From Actinokineospora iranica (GTDB taxonomy: Bacteria; Actinomycetota; Actinomycetes; Mycobacteriales; Pseudonocardiaceae): a stretch of DNA of 64,000 nucleotides. The notes under the pieces are model-generated. The model made no database searches. It saw only the letters and a list, made by a program, of their open reading frames with translations, and was not told the origin of the DNA. The position numbers and the translations under genes were made by a program. Of this stretch, positions 16,538-25,136 are shown one piece after another. The stretch spans positions 231,690 through 295,689 of the forward strand of contig NZ_FMZZ01000009.1 in NCBI RefSeq assembly GCF_900101685.1, read 5' to 3'. Position 1 is the first letter of the stretch, and the number at the start of each line of letters is the position of its first letter.

Positions 16538-16777
16538 TCAGGATTTGGCGGGGCCCGGATAGGGCAGCAGCGCCATCTCGCGGGCGTTCTTGATCGCCAC
16601 CGCGACCTGCTTCTGCTGCTGGGGCGTCAGCCCCGACACCCGCCGGGCGCGGATCTTGCCCCGGTCGGAGATGAACTTGCGCAGCAGCTGGGCGTCTTTC
16701 CAGTCCACTGTGGAGATCCCGGCCGCGAGCAGCGGGTTCGGCTTCTTCTTGCCAGGGCGGCGTTCTGGTTTCGCCAT
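16538..16777 (-). CDS. rpsR: 30S ribosomal protein bS18, zinc-independent paralogue
   Basis: 79 residues with the bS18 core ([40 protein letters not shown]). No cysteine is present, marking the C-minus paralogue that replaces the zinc-binding form under zinc starvation. It is last of four co-oriented small-subunit and large-subunit genes (rpmB-rpmG-rpsN-rpsR), 9 bp after rpsN, the order of the Zur-controlled alternative ribosome operon of mycobacteria. Confidence 0.95.
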   Translation of the reverse strand: MAKPERRPGKKKPNPLLAAGISTVDWKDAQLLRKFISDRGKIRARRVSGLTPQQQKQVAVAIKNAREMALLPYPGPAKS

Positions 16778-16786
16778 CGGTTTCTC

Positions 16787-17092
16787 CTACCAGCTCGACT
16801 TGCTGACGCCGGGAAGCTCGCCGCGGTGCGCCATCTCGCGCAAACGCACCCGCGACAGGCCAAACGCGCGCAGGTAAGCGCGGGGCCTGCCGTCCACCGA
16901 GTCCCGGTTGCGAATCCGAACGGGACTCGCGTCGCGGGGAAGCTTTTGCAGCGCGATCCGGGCCGCCTCGCGCTGTTCCTCGGTGGACTTCGGCGAGCGC
17001 GCCGCCTCCTTGAGAGCGGCGCGGCGCTCGGCGTAGCGGGCGACGATCACCTTGCGTTGCTCGTTCTTGGCTATCTTGGACTTCTTGGCCAT
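16787..17092 (-). CDS. rpsN: 30S ribosomal protein uS14, zinc-independent long form
   Basis: 101 residues ([20 protein letters not shown] at the start, [20 protein letters not shown] near the end). The long form without the CxxC pair of zinc-binding uS14. Its ATG shares one nucleotide with the rpmG stop (TGATG), so it is translated with the operon. Functions in the 30S head when zinc is scarce. Confidence 0.96.
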   Translation of the reverse strand: MAKKSKIAKNEQRKVIVARYAERRAALKEAARSPKSTEEQREAARIALQKLPRDASPVRIRNRDSVDGRPRAYLRAFGLSRVRLREMAHRGELPGVSKSSW

Positions 17093-17256
17093 CAGCGGTC
17101 TTCCTTGAACTCGACGTGGCGGCGGACCACGGGGTCGAACTTGCGCAGCACCAGGCGGTCCGGGTCGTTGCGGCGGTTCTTGCGGGTGACGTAGGTGAAC
17201 CCGGTGCCCGCCGTGGAGCGGAGTTTGACGATCGGCCGAAGCTCGTTGCGCGCCAT
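17092..17256 (-). CDS. rpmG: 50S ribosomal protein bL33, zinc-independent paralogue
   Basis: 54 residues ([20 protein letters not shown], then [20 protein letters not shown]). The two CxxC pairs of the zinc form are absent. ATG and stop each overlap the neighbouring genes by one nucleotide, giving a compact coupled operon. Confidence 0.96.
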   Translation of the reverse strand: MARNELRPIVKLRSTAGTGFTYVTRKNRRNDPDRLVLRKFDPVVRRHVEFKEDR

Positions 17257-17492
17257 CAGATCCGCTGTCCTTCCGCGCGCAGTCGGGCCACGACGGCCTC
17301 GATGCCCCGCTTGTCGATGGTCTTGATCCCCTTGGCCGACACCCGCAGCGTGACGTGCCGGTTCTCCGACGGCAGCCAGTAGCGCCGCCGCTGCACATTG
17401 GGGTTCCAGCGGCGGGACGTGCGCCGGTTGGAGTGCGACACCTGCTTGCCGAAGCCGGGTTGGCGCCCGGTGACCTGACAGATCGCGGACAC
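17256..17492 (-). CDS. rpmB: 50S ribosomal protein bL28, zinc-independent paralogue
   Basis: 78 residues from a GTG with GGGAGG 4 nt upstream. The sequence [20 protein letters not shown] shows the bL28 start; only one cysteine remains, so the zinc site is lost. First gene of the leftward operon, 17 bp from the Zur-like box shared with the divergent CobW-type gene. Confidence 0.95.
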   Translation of the reverse strand: MSAICQVTGRQPGFGKQVSHSNRRTSRRWNPNVQRRRYWLPSENRHVTLRVSAKGIKTIDKRGIEAVVARLRAEGQRI

Positions 17493-17508
17493 GCGACCTC
17501 CCTGAATA

Positions 17509-17523
17509 TGGGACTCGTTTTCA
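17509..17523. promoter_or_regulatory. Putative Zur box between divergent zinc-starvation operons
   Basis: TGGGACTCGTTTTCA: the right half TTTTCA matches the actinobacterial Zur consensus (TGAAAATGATTTTCA from memory) exactly and 10 of 15 positions agree overall. It sits in the only AT-rich patch of the divergent promoter, 17 bp from rpmB and 69 bp from the CobW-type start, where Zur would block both operons when zinc is replete. Confidence 0.55.
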
Positions 17524-17591
17524 TTATGGACGCCGGTCAGGGTAGCGTCATGGTCGACCAGATGGAAATCGTTGTCGATAGGAGTCCGCCA

Positions 17592-18830
17592 GTGTCGAAC
17601 GACCGGCGCGTCCGGCTGGTGCTCGCCTCGGGGCTGCGCAGGGAGGCCACCGAGGCGCTCGCGGACCGGTTCGCCGGGCCGAGCACCGCCGTCGTGCACC
17701 ACGACCTGCGCGAAGTCGCCGACGGCGTGGTCCGCAGGCGGCTGCGGGTTGGCGCGCGAGACACCACCGTCGTGCTCGACCTCGCCCACGGCTGCGTCTC
17801 CTGCACGCTGCGCGAAGACCTGCTGCCGCTGGTGCGCAAGCTGATCGCCACCCCGGCCGTCGAGCGGATCGTGCTGCACCTCGACCCGATGGTCGAGCCG
17901 GAGCCGGTCTGCTGGGCGCTGCACCACGCGCTGGTCGGCGAGCACACCATCACCGACCTCGCCGACATCGAGGCCGTCGTGACCGTGCTCGATGAGCGGA
18001 CCTGGCTGGACGACGCCACCGGCGACGTCCAGCTCGCCGAGCACGTCCCCGGCGTGCCTTCCGAGGACGACCGGACCCTGGCCCAGGTCGCGGTCGGGCA
18101 GGTGGAGTTCGCCGACGCCGTGGTGCTCGACGGCCGCGCGGACGCCTGGCTCGGCGCCCGCACCGCGGCGGTGCTCGACCGCCTCACCCCCGGCGCGCCC
18201 CGCGCTTACCTCGACACTCTTGAACAGCCCGAACTCGGTCTGGACGCACTGCTTGCCGCGGTCCCGGAGAACGCCCGACGCGGCGAGGTAACCGACGCGC
18301 ACGGCCCCCTCTTGCGCGGCCAGCCCCCGCTCGACGCGGACTGCGGCGTCACGCTCACCGTGTTCCGCGACCGCCGCCCGTTCCATCCCGAGCGCCTGCA
18401 CGCCGCCATCGACGTGCTGCTCGACGGGGTCGTGCGCAGCCGTGGCCGGGTGTGGGTGGCGAGCCAGCCCGACGTGGCGCTGTGGCTGGAGTCCTCCGGC
18501 GGCGGCCTGCGCGTCGGCCACGCGGGCGTCTGGCTGGCCGCGGTGGACGACGAGTCGTGGGACCGGGCCGACGCCGACCGCCGCGCCAAGGCCGCCTTCG
18601 ACTGGGACCCGCGCTTCGGCGACCGCGTGCAGGAACTGGTCGTCATCGCCCACCGGGCCGACCCGGAGGACATCGTCGCCGCGCTGCGTTCTGCCCTGCT
18701 GACCGACGCCGAAATGGCCGACGAGGACGCCTGGCCGCACTACCCCGACCCGTTCGGCGCCTGGCACGCCGACCCCTGCGCCGAAACCGCGGACCTCGGC
18801 GTTCCGACCACGCGAAAGGAAGAGTCATGA
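17592..18830 (+). CDS. CobW/COG0523-like zinc-homeostasis protein (Rv0106-type)
   Basis: 412 residues. The start is the GTG at 17592: AGGAG lies 8 nt upstream and the protein then opens [14 protein letters not shown] like the mycobacterial homologue. It has the COG0523 metal motif as [15 protein letters not shown] (C-x-x-C) and the CobW C-terminal domain ([35 protein letters not shown]). The Walker A GxxGxGK(S/T) of true CobW GTPases is absent at the N-terminus ([11 protein letters not shown]), so GTPase activity is doubtful. It overlaps rpmE2 by 4 nt (ATGA). COG0523 members act as zinc metallochaperones under zinc limitation; this one shares a promoter region with the cysteine-free ribosomal genes. 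Confidence 0.85.
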   Translation: MSNDRRVRLVLASGLRREATEALADRFAGPSTAVVHHDLREVADGVVRRRLRVGARDTTVVLDLAHGCVSCTLREDLLPLVRKLIATPAVERIVLHLDPMVEPEPVCWALHHALVGEHTITDLADIEAVVTVLDERTWLDDATGDVQLAEHVPGVPSEDDRTLAQVAVGQVEFADAVVLDGRADAWLGARTAAVLDRLTPGAPRAYLDTLEQPELGLDALLAAVPENARRGEVTDAHGPLLRGQPPLDADCGVTLTVFRDRRPFHPERLHAAIDVLLDGVVRSRGRVWVASQPDVALWLESSGGGLRVGHAGVWLAAVDDESWDRADADRRAKAAFDWDPRFGDRVQELVVIAHRADPEDIVAALRSALLTDAEMADEDAWPHYPDPFGAWHADPCAETADLGVPTTRKEES

Positions 18831-19087
18831 AGCCCGGAATCCACCCCGACTACCACCCGGTGGTCTTCCAAGACCAGTCCACCGGTAAGTCGTTCCTCAC
18901 CCGCTCTACCGCCACCTCTGCAAACACGATCGAGTGGGAGGACGGCAACACCTACCCGCTGATCGTCGTCGACGTCACCTCCGACTCGCACCCGTTCTGG
19001 ACCGGCAACCAGCGGGTCATGGACACCGCTGGCCGCGTCGAGAAGTTCAACCGCCGCTACGGCAACCGCGTGCGGGGTGGTCGCTGA
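18827..19087 (+). CDS. rpmE2: 50S ribosomal protein bL31 type B
   Basis: 86 residues ([40 protein letters not shown]). Type B form lacking the zinc-binding cysteines. ATG overlaps the upstream stop (ATGA) and its own stop overlaps the rpmF start. Expected to replace zinc-binding bL31 so that zinc is released from ribosomes. Confidence 0.96.
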   Translation: MKPGIHPDYHPVVFQDQSTGKSFLTRSTATSANTIEWEDGNTYPLIVVDVTSDSHPFWTGNQRVMDTAGRVEKFNRRYGNRVRGGR

Positions 19088-19248
19088 TGGCCGTCCCCAA
19101 GCGCAAGACCTCGCGCAGCAACACCCGCCACCGCCGGTCGCAGTGGAAGGCGGCCGTGCCCGACCTGGTTCCGGTCACCGCGCTCGACGGCCGCAAGCTG
19201 ATGGTTCCCCGGCGGCTGGTCGAGGCCTACCGGCGGGGTTTGCTCTAA
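19087..19248 (+). CDS. rpmF: 50S ribosomal protein bL32, zinc-independent paralogue
   Basis: 53 residues ([20 protein letters not shown], then [20 protein letters not shown]) with no cysteines. The start overlaps the rpmE2 stop by one nucleotide. Last gene of the rightward zinc-starvation operon. Confidence 0.94.
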   Translation: MAVPKRKTSRSNTRHRRSQWKAAVPDLVPVTALDGRKLMVPRRLVEAYRRGLL

Positions 19249-19259
19249 GCCTGTCTTCG

Positions 19260-19940
19260 CTAAGAGCAGTCAGGCAGCCGGGAGCTGGACTGATCAATAG
19301 GGACTTGGATGGCGCCGTCCGGCGACTCCCGCCACTGGGAGAACGGGCGGTCCAGCGTCCAGCGCCCGGCCGCGTAGGTGAGCACGCGGTGGTCGCAGTG
19401 CGGCGGGTTCGACAGCGACTCGAACAGCTCGATGCTCCAGGCGAACATCCGCCTGCACAGCAGCCGCATCGTGAGCCCGTGCGAGACCACCAGCGCGGTG
19501 TCCGGGTGGCCGGGGTCGTTCTCGACGCGCTGCTCAAGCTCGGTGAGGAAACTGGCCACCCGGTCGTCCACGTCCGCGCCGGACTCGCCGTGCGCGAGCC
19601 GGTAGAAGAAGTGGCCGAACTCGTGCCGCTTCTGCTTCTGCACTTCCTGCTCTACCGGGTCTTGCAGGTTCCCCCAGTCCTGTTCGCGCAGCCGGGGCTC
19701 TTGCACTTGCCGTTCGACGGTTAGTCCGAGCAGACCGAAGGTCCGGATAGCGCGCACATACGGGCTGATGTAAGCCGCCACCGGCTCGTCGCCCAGCAGG
19801 TCACGCAGGCGCGCGCCCTCCGCGCGCGCCTGCTCTTCCCCGCGCTCGGTCAGCGGCAACGCGTGGTCGGGGATGCGGCAGTAGGCCAGCTCATCGATGT
19901 TGCCGAGGCTTTCCGCGTGCCGCAGGAGGATGATCCGCAC
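19260..19940 (-). CDS. Histidine phosphatase (phosphoglycerate-mutase-like)
   Basis: 226 residues from a GTG placed so that the protein begins VRIILLRHAES. The catalytic RHA motif is at residues 7-9, the acid-containing EPRLREQDWGNLQ region follows, and the second catalytic His is in ALVVSHGLTMRLL. The branch lacks features of cofactor-dependent PGM glycolytic enzymes, so it is a general phosphatase of the family with unknown substrate. Convergent with rpmF (11 bp between genes). Confidence 0.88.
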   Translation of the reverse strand: MRIILLRHAESLGNIDELAYCRIPDHALPLTERGEEQARAEGARLRDLLGDEPVAAYISPYVRAIRTFGLLGLTVERQVQEPRLREQDWGNLQDPVEQEVQKQKRHEFGHFFYRLAHGESGADVDDRVASFLTELEQRVENDPGHPDTALVVSHGLTMRLLCRRMFAWSIELFESLSNPPHCDHRVLTYAAGRWTLDRPFSQWRESPDGAIQVPIDQSSSRLPDCS

Positions 19941-20056
19941 GCCCCCATCGTGCCCGCCCGGGCACCGGCTGATCGGCGCCAGTGAGCCATCCCGCATTGC
20001 CGGGCCGCGCGCCGCCGCCGAAGCTGTCGGGGGCGAGACGACAACGGAGGCGAAGC

Positions 20057-20899
20057 GTGAGTGGAGTTCCCGGCACGGTCGCGGTGATCGGCGGCGGCAC
20101 GATGGGCGCGGGCATCGCGCACGTTTTCCTGGCCGCCGGTAGTCAGGTCGTGCTGGCCGAGGCCGACGCCGAGCGGGCCGCGGCGGGCGCCAGGGCCGTT
20201 GAGTCGTCGCTGCGCAAGGCCGAGGACCGCGGCAAGCTCGCCGACGCCGCCGCGCTCGCGGCCCGGCTCAGCACCGCCGACAAGCTCGGCGACCTGCCCG
20301 CCGACACCGCGCTCGTCATCGAGGCCGTGCCGGAGAAGCTCGACCTCAAGCGCGCCGTCCTCGCCGAGGCCGCAGCCGCCTGCCCGGACGCGGTGCTGGC
20401 GTCGAACACCTCGTCGCTGTCGATCGGCGCGCTCGCCGTCGCGCTTCCCGGCGAGCGGGTGATCGGGATGCACTTCTTCAACCCGGTCCCGGTCCAGACG
20501 CTGGTCGAACTGGTGCACCACGCGGGCGTGTCCGCCGATGTCGTCGCCCGGGTGCGCGGCTGGGCCGAGGCGCTGGGCAAGACCGTGATCGAGGTCCGCG
20601 ACTCGCCCGGGTTCGCCACCTCCCGGCTCGGCGTCGCCGTCGGCCTTGAGGCGATCCGGATGGTCGAGGAGGGCGTCGCGTCGCCCGAGGACATCGACAC
20701 CGGGATGCGCCTGGGCTACGGCTGGCCGATGGGGCCGCTGCGGCTGACCGACCTGGTGGGCCTCGACGTCCGGCTGTCCATCGCCGACCATCTCGCGGCC
20801 GAGCTTGGCCCCCGCTTCACCCCGCCCCAGTTGCTGCGCGACAAGGTGGCCCGAGGCGAGTTGGGGCGCAAGAGCGGCCAGGGCTTCTTCACGTGGTGA
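20057..20899 (+). CDS. 3-hydroxyacyl-CoA dehydrogenase (PaaH/Hbd type)
   Basis: 280 residues, single-function length. N-terminal Rossmann fold (VAVIGGGTMGAGIAHVFLAA), catalytic region SNTSSLSIGALA with His in IGMHFFNPVPVQTLVELVHH, and the C-terminal helical domain (GPLRLTDLVGLDVRLSIADH, ending GRKSGQGFFTW). GTG start with GGAGG 6 nt upstream. Oxidises L-3-hydroxyacyl-CoA with NAD in beta-oxidation or phenylacetate/butanoyl metabolism. Its stop overlaps the next start (GTGA). Confidence 0.93.
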   Translation: MSGVPGTVAVIGGGTMGAGIAHVFLAAGSQVVLAEADAERAAAGARAVESSLRKAEDRGKLADAAALAARLSTADKLGDLPADTALVIEAVPEKLDLKRAVLAEAAAACPDAVLASNTSSLSIGALAVALPGERVIGMHFFNPVPVQTLVELVHHAGVSADVVARVRGWAEALGKTVIEVRDSPGFATSRLGVAVGLEAIRMVEEGVASPEDIDTGMRLGYGWPMGPLRLTDLVGLDVRLSIADHLAAELGPRFTPPQLLRDKVARGELGRKSGQGFFTW

Positions 20900-22035
20900 C
20901 TGTCCGCGCTTACCGCGATGAAGACAGGGAAGACATAGACCGGCTACGCCGCCTGGTGTTCCGTAGCTCTACCGGTGTCCTGTCAGGCGGCTGGCGCGGT
21001 CTGGTGGGCGAACTGGATCGCGAAACCGCCGGGTTCTTGCGCATCTGGGACTACCGGCAGTTCTTCGGCGGCGTCGCCGTCCCTACCGGCGGCGTGGCAA
21101 GCGTGGCGGTTTACCCGCACGCGCGCGGCCGGGGCGTCGCGGGCGCTCTGCTGTCCGAATCGCTGCGCGTGATGCGCGAAGCCGGCCAGGTCATCGCGGC
21201 GCTCTACCCGTACGTGCTGCCCCTCTACCGCCGCCACGGCTGGGAGCACGTCGGCACGGTCGAGTGGGCCACGGTGCCGCTGGTCAACCTCGCCGCGACT
21301 CCGCGCGCCCCGCTTCCGGTTCGCCCGGCGACGCCCGCGGACCTGCCCGACCTGCACGCCTGCTACCTGCGCACGGCGGCGACCGTCGACGGGATGCTCG
21401 ACCGCGCCGAGCCCGGCTCCGACCACGCGTCGGTCTTCGGCGCCGACCTGGTCACCGTTGCCCCCGGCCCGGAAGGACTGCGCGGCTACCTCACCGCGGA
21501 CAGGCCAGACGATGCCCGGCTGGTCGTCAAAGACCTCGTCGCCGACGACGTGGAAGCCGCCCACGTCCTCCTCCGCCAACTCGCGAGCTGGGCGGGCCTG
21601 CTCACCGAGGCCGAGGTCAGGGTCTTCGACGCGGCCCTGCTCGACCACCTCGTCCCCGGCGCGCTGACCCGCGGCGCCGAAGTCCACCGGTTCATGCTGC
21701 GCGTCGTGGACCTGCCTGCCGCCGTCGCCGCCCGCGGCTGGCCCGCCGTGGCGCACATGAAGCCATTCAGCGTCGACATCGAGGTCACCGACCCCACGGC
21801 CCCGTGGAACACCGGCCGCTGGCGCCTCGGCCACGACGGCTCGTCGGCGTTCTGCGAGCCCGGCGGCACGGGCGAGGTCCACCTGCACGCCCGAGCACTC
21901 GGCCCCTGGTTCGCCGGTTCCACTACCGCGCACTCGTTGCGCCGAGCCGGACTGCTCTCCGGTAGACCTACCGCCGCCCTCTTAGACGCGCTTACCGGAG
22001 CCCCTCACCCCGTCCGCCTGTCCAACACCTTCTGA
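20896..22035 (+). CDS. Eis-like GNAT acetyltransferase with SCP2-type C-terminus
   Basis: 379 residues from the GTG overlapping the previous stop (an in-frame GTG at 20893 is the alternative). The first GNAT domain has VASVAVYPHARGRGVAGALL (acetyl-CoA loop R-x-x-G-x-G/A); a second GNAT-like domain begins PVRPATPADLPDLHACYLRT; the end is a sterol-carrier-like domain. The free C-terminal carboxylate of Eis proteins serves as catalytic base; here the chain ends SNTF. The Eis family acetylates amines of aminoglycosides, lysines or peptides. Confidence 0.85.
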   Translation: MTVRAYRDEDREDIDRLRRLVFRSSTGVLSGGWRGLVGELDRETAGFLRIWDYRQFFGGVAVPTGGVASVAVYPHARGRGVAGALLSESLRVMREAGQVIAALYPYVLPLYRRHGWEHVGTVEWATVPLVNLAATPRAPLPVRPATPADLPDLHACYLRTAATVDGMLDRAEPGSDHASVFGADLVTVAPGPEGLRGYLTADRPDDARLVVKDLVADDVEAAHVLLRQLASWAGLLTEAEVRVFDAALLDHLVPGALTRGAEVHRFMLRVVDLPAAVAARGWPAVAHMKPFSVDIEVTDPTAPWNTGRWRLGHDGSSAFCEPGGTGEVHLHARALGPWFAGSTTAHSLRRAGLLSGRPTAALLDALTGAPHPVRLSNTF

Positions 22036-22083
22036 CCGCTGACAGCACCGCGACAGGCCTGCCAGCGCAAACTCCGGGGGACC

Positions 22084-22100
22084 TCTCAGGCGCGTCTCAG
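22084..22100 (+). promoter_or_regulatory. MprA box upstream of mprA
   Basis: Direct repeat TCTCAG-GCGCG-TCTCAG, ending 23 nt before the mprA ATG. The same repeat, same spacer length and same distance to the start occur before pepD. MprA in mycobacteria binds such direct repeats and autoregulates. Confidence 0.75.
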
Positions 22101-22123
22101 CAGCACAGTGAACACTGAGTCAC

Positions 22124-22828
22124 ATGCGCATCCTCGTAGTCGACGACGATCGGGCCGTGCGCGAGTCACTACGACGGTCGCTGCAGTTCAACGGCTACCA
22201 GGTAGACCTCGCCAGCGACGGCCAGCAGGCCCTGGAGTCCGTGCTCGGCGCCGAGCAGGCCAGCAGGCCGGACGCGATGGTCCTGGACGTCATGATGCCC
22301 AGGCTCGACGGGCTGGAGGTGTGCAGGCGGCTGCGCGGCGTCGGCGACGACCTGCCCATCCTGGTGCTCACCGCGCGCGACCTCGTCTCCGACCGGGTGG
22401 CCGGGCTCGACGCCGGGGCCGACGACTACCTGCCCAAGCCGTTCGCGCTGGAGGAGTTGCTGGCCCGCCTGCGCGCGCTGCTGCGGCGGGCGCAGCCCGA
22501 GCAGGCGGGGACGCAGGCGGCGGCGCTGCTGCGGTTCGCCGACCTGGAGATGGACCCAGCCACCCGCGAGGTCCGCAGGGGCGAGCGGCCGATCAGCCTC
22601 ACCCGCACCGAGTTCGCCCTGCTTGAGCTGCTGCTGTCGCACCCCAAGCAGGTCCTCACCCGCGGCCGCATCCTCGAAGAGGTCTGGGGTTACGACTTCC
22701 CGACTTCCGGCAACGCGCTGGAGGTCTACGTCGGTTATCTGCGCCGCAAGACCGAGAGCGACGGCGAGCCCCGGTTGATCCACACCGTCCGCGGCGTCGG
22801 CTATGTCCTGCGGGAGACCCCACCCTGA
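22124..22828 (+). CDS. mprA: OmpR-family response regulator MprA
   Basis: 234 residues. Receiver: [12 protein letters not shown], phospho-Asp in [15 protein letters not shown], Thr in LVLTARD, Lys in DYLPKPF. C-terminal winged-helix DNA-binding domain ([20 protein letters not shown], ending [13 protein letters not shown]). The stop overlaps the mprB ATG (TGATG). Gene order with mprB and, further on, pepD, moaB and mscL corresponds to the mycobacterial mprAB locus, which controls envelope-stress and persistence genes. Confidence 0.92.
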   Translation: MRILVVDDDRAVRESLRRSLQFNGYQVDLASDGQQALESVLGAEQASRPDAMVLDVMMPRLDGLEVCRRLRGVGDDLPILVLTARDLVSDRVAGLDAGADDYLPKPFALEELLARLRALLRRAQPEQAGTQAAALLRFADLEMDPATREVRRGERPISLTRTEFALLELLLSHPKQVLTRGRILEEVWGYDFPTSGNALEVYVGYLRRKTESDGEPRLIHTVRGVGYVLRETPP

Positions 22829-24234
22829 TGTCGCTGAGTCTCGACCGGGGGGCGCCCGCGCCCGGGGTCCCCCAGCGGTTCTCCCTCCGCTCCCGGATCA
22901 CCCTGTTGGCCGCGATGTGCGTGGGCGGCGCGGTGGCGCTGGTGTCCCTGGGCGCCTACATCACCGTCTACCGGGGGCTCTACCAGCAGGTGGACGACAA
23001 CCTGGTCGAGCGCGCCAACGCGCTGGTCAACAACACCCAGGTCATCGACGCCAGCCGCACGGAGATCCCGAGCTTCTTCCTCGAACTCTCCGACATCAAG
23101 TTCGACGTGATCAACCAGCGCGGCCAGTCGGCGTTCAACCGCCCGGTCGTGCGACCGCCGATCGGGGCGGACGAGCTGAAGGTGGCGGCCGGGGTCCGCA
23201 CCGAGTCGTTCCGCACCGACCAGGCCACCGACACCCGGGTCTTAGCCCGCAACTACCCCTTCTTATCCGAAACCGCGCTCGTCTTGGCGCAGCCGTTGGA
23301 GTCGACTAAGAGCACGCTGGCCAAGCTCGCCGTCGTGCTGATCGTCATCGGCGGCTCGGGCATCATCGTCGCGGCCCTCGCGGGCACCGCCGTCGCCCGC
23401 GGCAGCCTCAGACCGGTGCAGCGGCTCACCGCCGCCACCGAACGAGTAACCCGGACGGGTGATCTTCGGCCGATTCCGGTGGCCGGGGACGACGAGCTGT
23501 CCCGGCTCACACACAGCTTCAACACCATGCTCGGCGCGGTGGCCGAATCCCAGGAGCGACAACGCAGACTCGTGGCCGACGCGGGCCACGAGCTGCGGAC
23601 CCCGCTGACCTCGCTGCGCACCAACCTGGAGCTGCTGCTCGCCTCGGAGGCCCCCGGCGCGCCGACGCTGTCCGCGCAGGATCGCGGAGAGATCCAGGAC
23701 GACCTGCGCGCCCAGCTGGACGAGTTGACCCAGCTCATCGGCGACCTGGTGGAACTGGCCAGGGAAGACGCCGCGCCTGCCGTGCAGGAGCACGTCGAGC
23801 TGGTCGAGGTGATCGAGCAGGCGCTCGACCGCGCCCGGCGGCGGGCCACCGGCGTGCACTTCGACGTCAAACTCCAGCCGTGGCACCTGGTGGGCCACGC
23901 CGCGTCGCTGGAACGGGCCGTGCTCAACCTGCTCGACAACGCGGTGAAGTTCAGCCCGCCCGGCGGCACGGTGCGCGTCGAGCTGCAACCGGCGGGCGAC
24001 GGGTACGCGTTCCTGCAGGTGGCGGACGCCGGACCGGGCATCAGCGACGCGGACCTGCCGCACGTGTTCGACCGGTTCTACCGCTCGGAGGAAGCCCGCA
24101 CGCTGCCCGGCTCCGGTCTCGGCCTGGCCATCGTCAAGCAGGCGGCGGAACGGCACGGCGGCTCGGTCTACGCCAGCCGGTCTGCCGACGGCGGGGCGCT
24201 GATGGCGATGCGACTGCCCGGCCGCCCAGGTTGA
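22828..24234 (+). CDS. mprB: Envelope-stress sensor histidine kinase MprB
   Basis: 468 residues. TM1 (ITLLAAMCVGGAVALVSLGA), an extracytoplasmic sensor of about 115 residues, TM2 (LAVVLIVIGGSGIIVAALAG), HAMP, then HisKA with H in DAGHELRTPL and an HATPase domain (N-box LLDNAVKFSP, G1 DAGPGIS, G2 GSGLGLAI). Phosphorylates MprA. In mycobacteria the extracytoplasmic loop senses misfolded protein together with DnaK and PepD; conservation of that mechanism is assumed. Confidence 0.92.
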   Translation: MSLSLDRGAPAPGVPQRFSLRSRITLLAAMCVGGAVALVSLGAYITVYRGLYQQVDDNLVERANALVNNTQVIDASRTEIPSFFLELSDIKFDVINQRGQSAFNRPVVRPPIGADELKVAAGVRTESFRTDQATDTRVLARNYPFLSETALVLAQPLESTKSTLAKLAVVLIVIGGSGIIVAALAGTAVARGSLRPVQRLTAATERVTRTGDLRPIPVAGDDELSRLTHSFNTMLGAVAESQERQRRLVADAGHELRTPLTSLRTNLELLLASEAPGAPTLSAQDRGEIQDDLRAQLDELTQLIGDLVELAREDAAPAVQEHVELVEVIEQALDRARRRATGVHFDVKLQPWHLVGHAASLERAVLNLLDNAVKFSPPGGTVRVELQPAGDGYAFLQVADAGPGISDADLPHVFDRFYRSEEARTLPGSGLGLAIVKQAAERHGGSVYASRSADGGALMAMRLPGRPG

Positions 24235-24269
24235 CCCACGACCGCAACAGAATCCCCCGTTCGAGTGCG

Positions 24270-24275
24270 TAGAAT
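24270..24275 (+). promoter_or_regulatory. -10 element of a leaderless promoter for the DeoR-type gene
   Basis: TAGAAT ends 6 nt before the GTG start at 24282, the spacing expected when transcription begins at the start codon. This implies that the DeoR-type gene has its own promoter and is not simply part of the mprAB transcript. Confidence 0.5.
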
Positions 24276-24281
24276 TGTGTT

Positions 24282-25136
24282 GTGCTCGCACGTCAACGGC
24301 AGGAAGTCATCCTGGCTGAAATCCGCCGCACCGGTGCGGTGCAAGTGCACGCTCTCGTCGCGCGGCTCGGCGTGTCGGACATGACCATCCGCCGCGACCT
24401 CGACGTGCTGGCCAAACGCGGCCTTCTGGAGAAGGTCTACGGCGGCGCCACCTCGGTCGTCGGCCGCAGCACCCACGAGCCCGGCTTCGAGGCCAAGTCC
24501 GTGCGCGCGCTGCCGCAGAAGGAGGCCGTCTCCGCGCGCGCGGCGAGCCTGATCCGCCCCGGCACCGCGATCGGCATCTCGGCGGGCACCACCACGTGGA
24601 CGTTCGCCCGGTTCCTTGAGGACGTGCCGGAACTGACCGTGGTCACGAACTCGATCCGCGTCGCCGACGTCCTGCGCAGCGGCGGCCGAACCGACCGCAC
24701 GGTAGTGCTGACCGGTGGCGTGCGCACGCCTTCCGACGCGCTGGTAGGCCCGGTCGCCGTGCAGACGCTGCGCTCGCTGCACCTGGACATGGTGTTCCTC
24801 GGCGTGCACGGCATGGCCGACGGCGCCGGGTTCACCACGCCGAACATCAACGAGAGCGAGACCGACCGCGCCCTGGTCGAGGCGGGCCGCAGGCTCGTGG
24901 TGCTCGCCGACCACACCAAGTGGGGCGTGGTCGGCATCTCCACCATCGCCGCCCTGGACGAGGCGGACGTGCTGGTCACCGACGACGGCCTGCCCCGGGA
25001 CGCCCGGGAGATCCTGGAGGCGCGGATCGATGACGTGATCATCGCCGATGTCAGCGCGGACTATCCCGATTCCTACCCCGATTCCTATCCCGATTCCTAT
25101 CCGGACGCCTATCCCGCCGCCGAGGGCGAAGCGTGA
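24282..25136 (+). CDS. DeoR-family sugar-operon repressor
   Basis: 284 residues. N-terminal DeoR HTH (RQEVILAEIRRTGAVQVHAL, VSDMTIRRDLDVLAKRGLLE) and C-terminal DeoRC sugar-phosphate sensor fold (GISAGTTTWTFARFL, VLTGGVRTPSDALVGP). The last 20 residues are a Y-P-D-S repeat tail not typical of the family, encoded by a 12-bp tandem repeat. GTG start, leaderless. Overlaps galT by 4 nt (GTGA) and so probably controls galactose use. Inserted between mprB and pepD relative to mycobacteria. Confidence 0.88.
   Translation: MLARQRQEVILAEIRRTGAVQVHALVARLGVSDMTIRRDLDVLAKRGLLEKVYGGATSVVGRSTHEPGFEAKSVRALPQKEAVSARAASLIRPGTAIGISAGTTTWTFARFLEDVPELTVVTNSIRVADVLRSGGRTDRTVVLTGGVRTPSDALVGPVAVQTLRSLHLDMVFLGVHGMADGAGFTTPNINESETDRALVEAGRRLVVLADHTKWGVVGISTIAALDEADVLVTDDGLPRDAREILEARIDDVIIADVSADYPDSYPDSYPDSYPDAYPAAEGEA
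25062..25118 (+). repeat. 12-bp in-frame tandem repeat (TATCCCGATTCC)
   Basis: Units begin at 25062, 25074, 25086 and 25098, followed by a partial unit; the first three are TATCCCGATTCC with one T/C change, the fourth is diverged. Encodes YPDS-YPDS-YPDS-YPDA-YPA at the end of the DeoR-type protein just before the galT overlap. Such arrays change length by slippage. Confidence 0.85.

Noticed and set aside
17256..18767. 503-codon minus-strand frame opposite the CobW-type gene
   Set aside because: Only its last 78 codons are real (bL28); the rest is antisense to the CobW-type gene.
19260..19940. Assignment as glycolytic phosphoglycerate mutase
   Set aside because: The RHA fold is clear but length and motifs do not fit the dimeric glycolytic enzyme; called a general histidine phosphatase.
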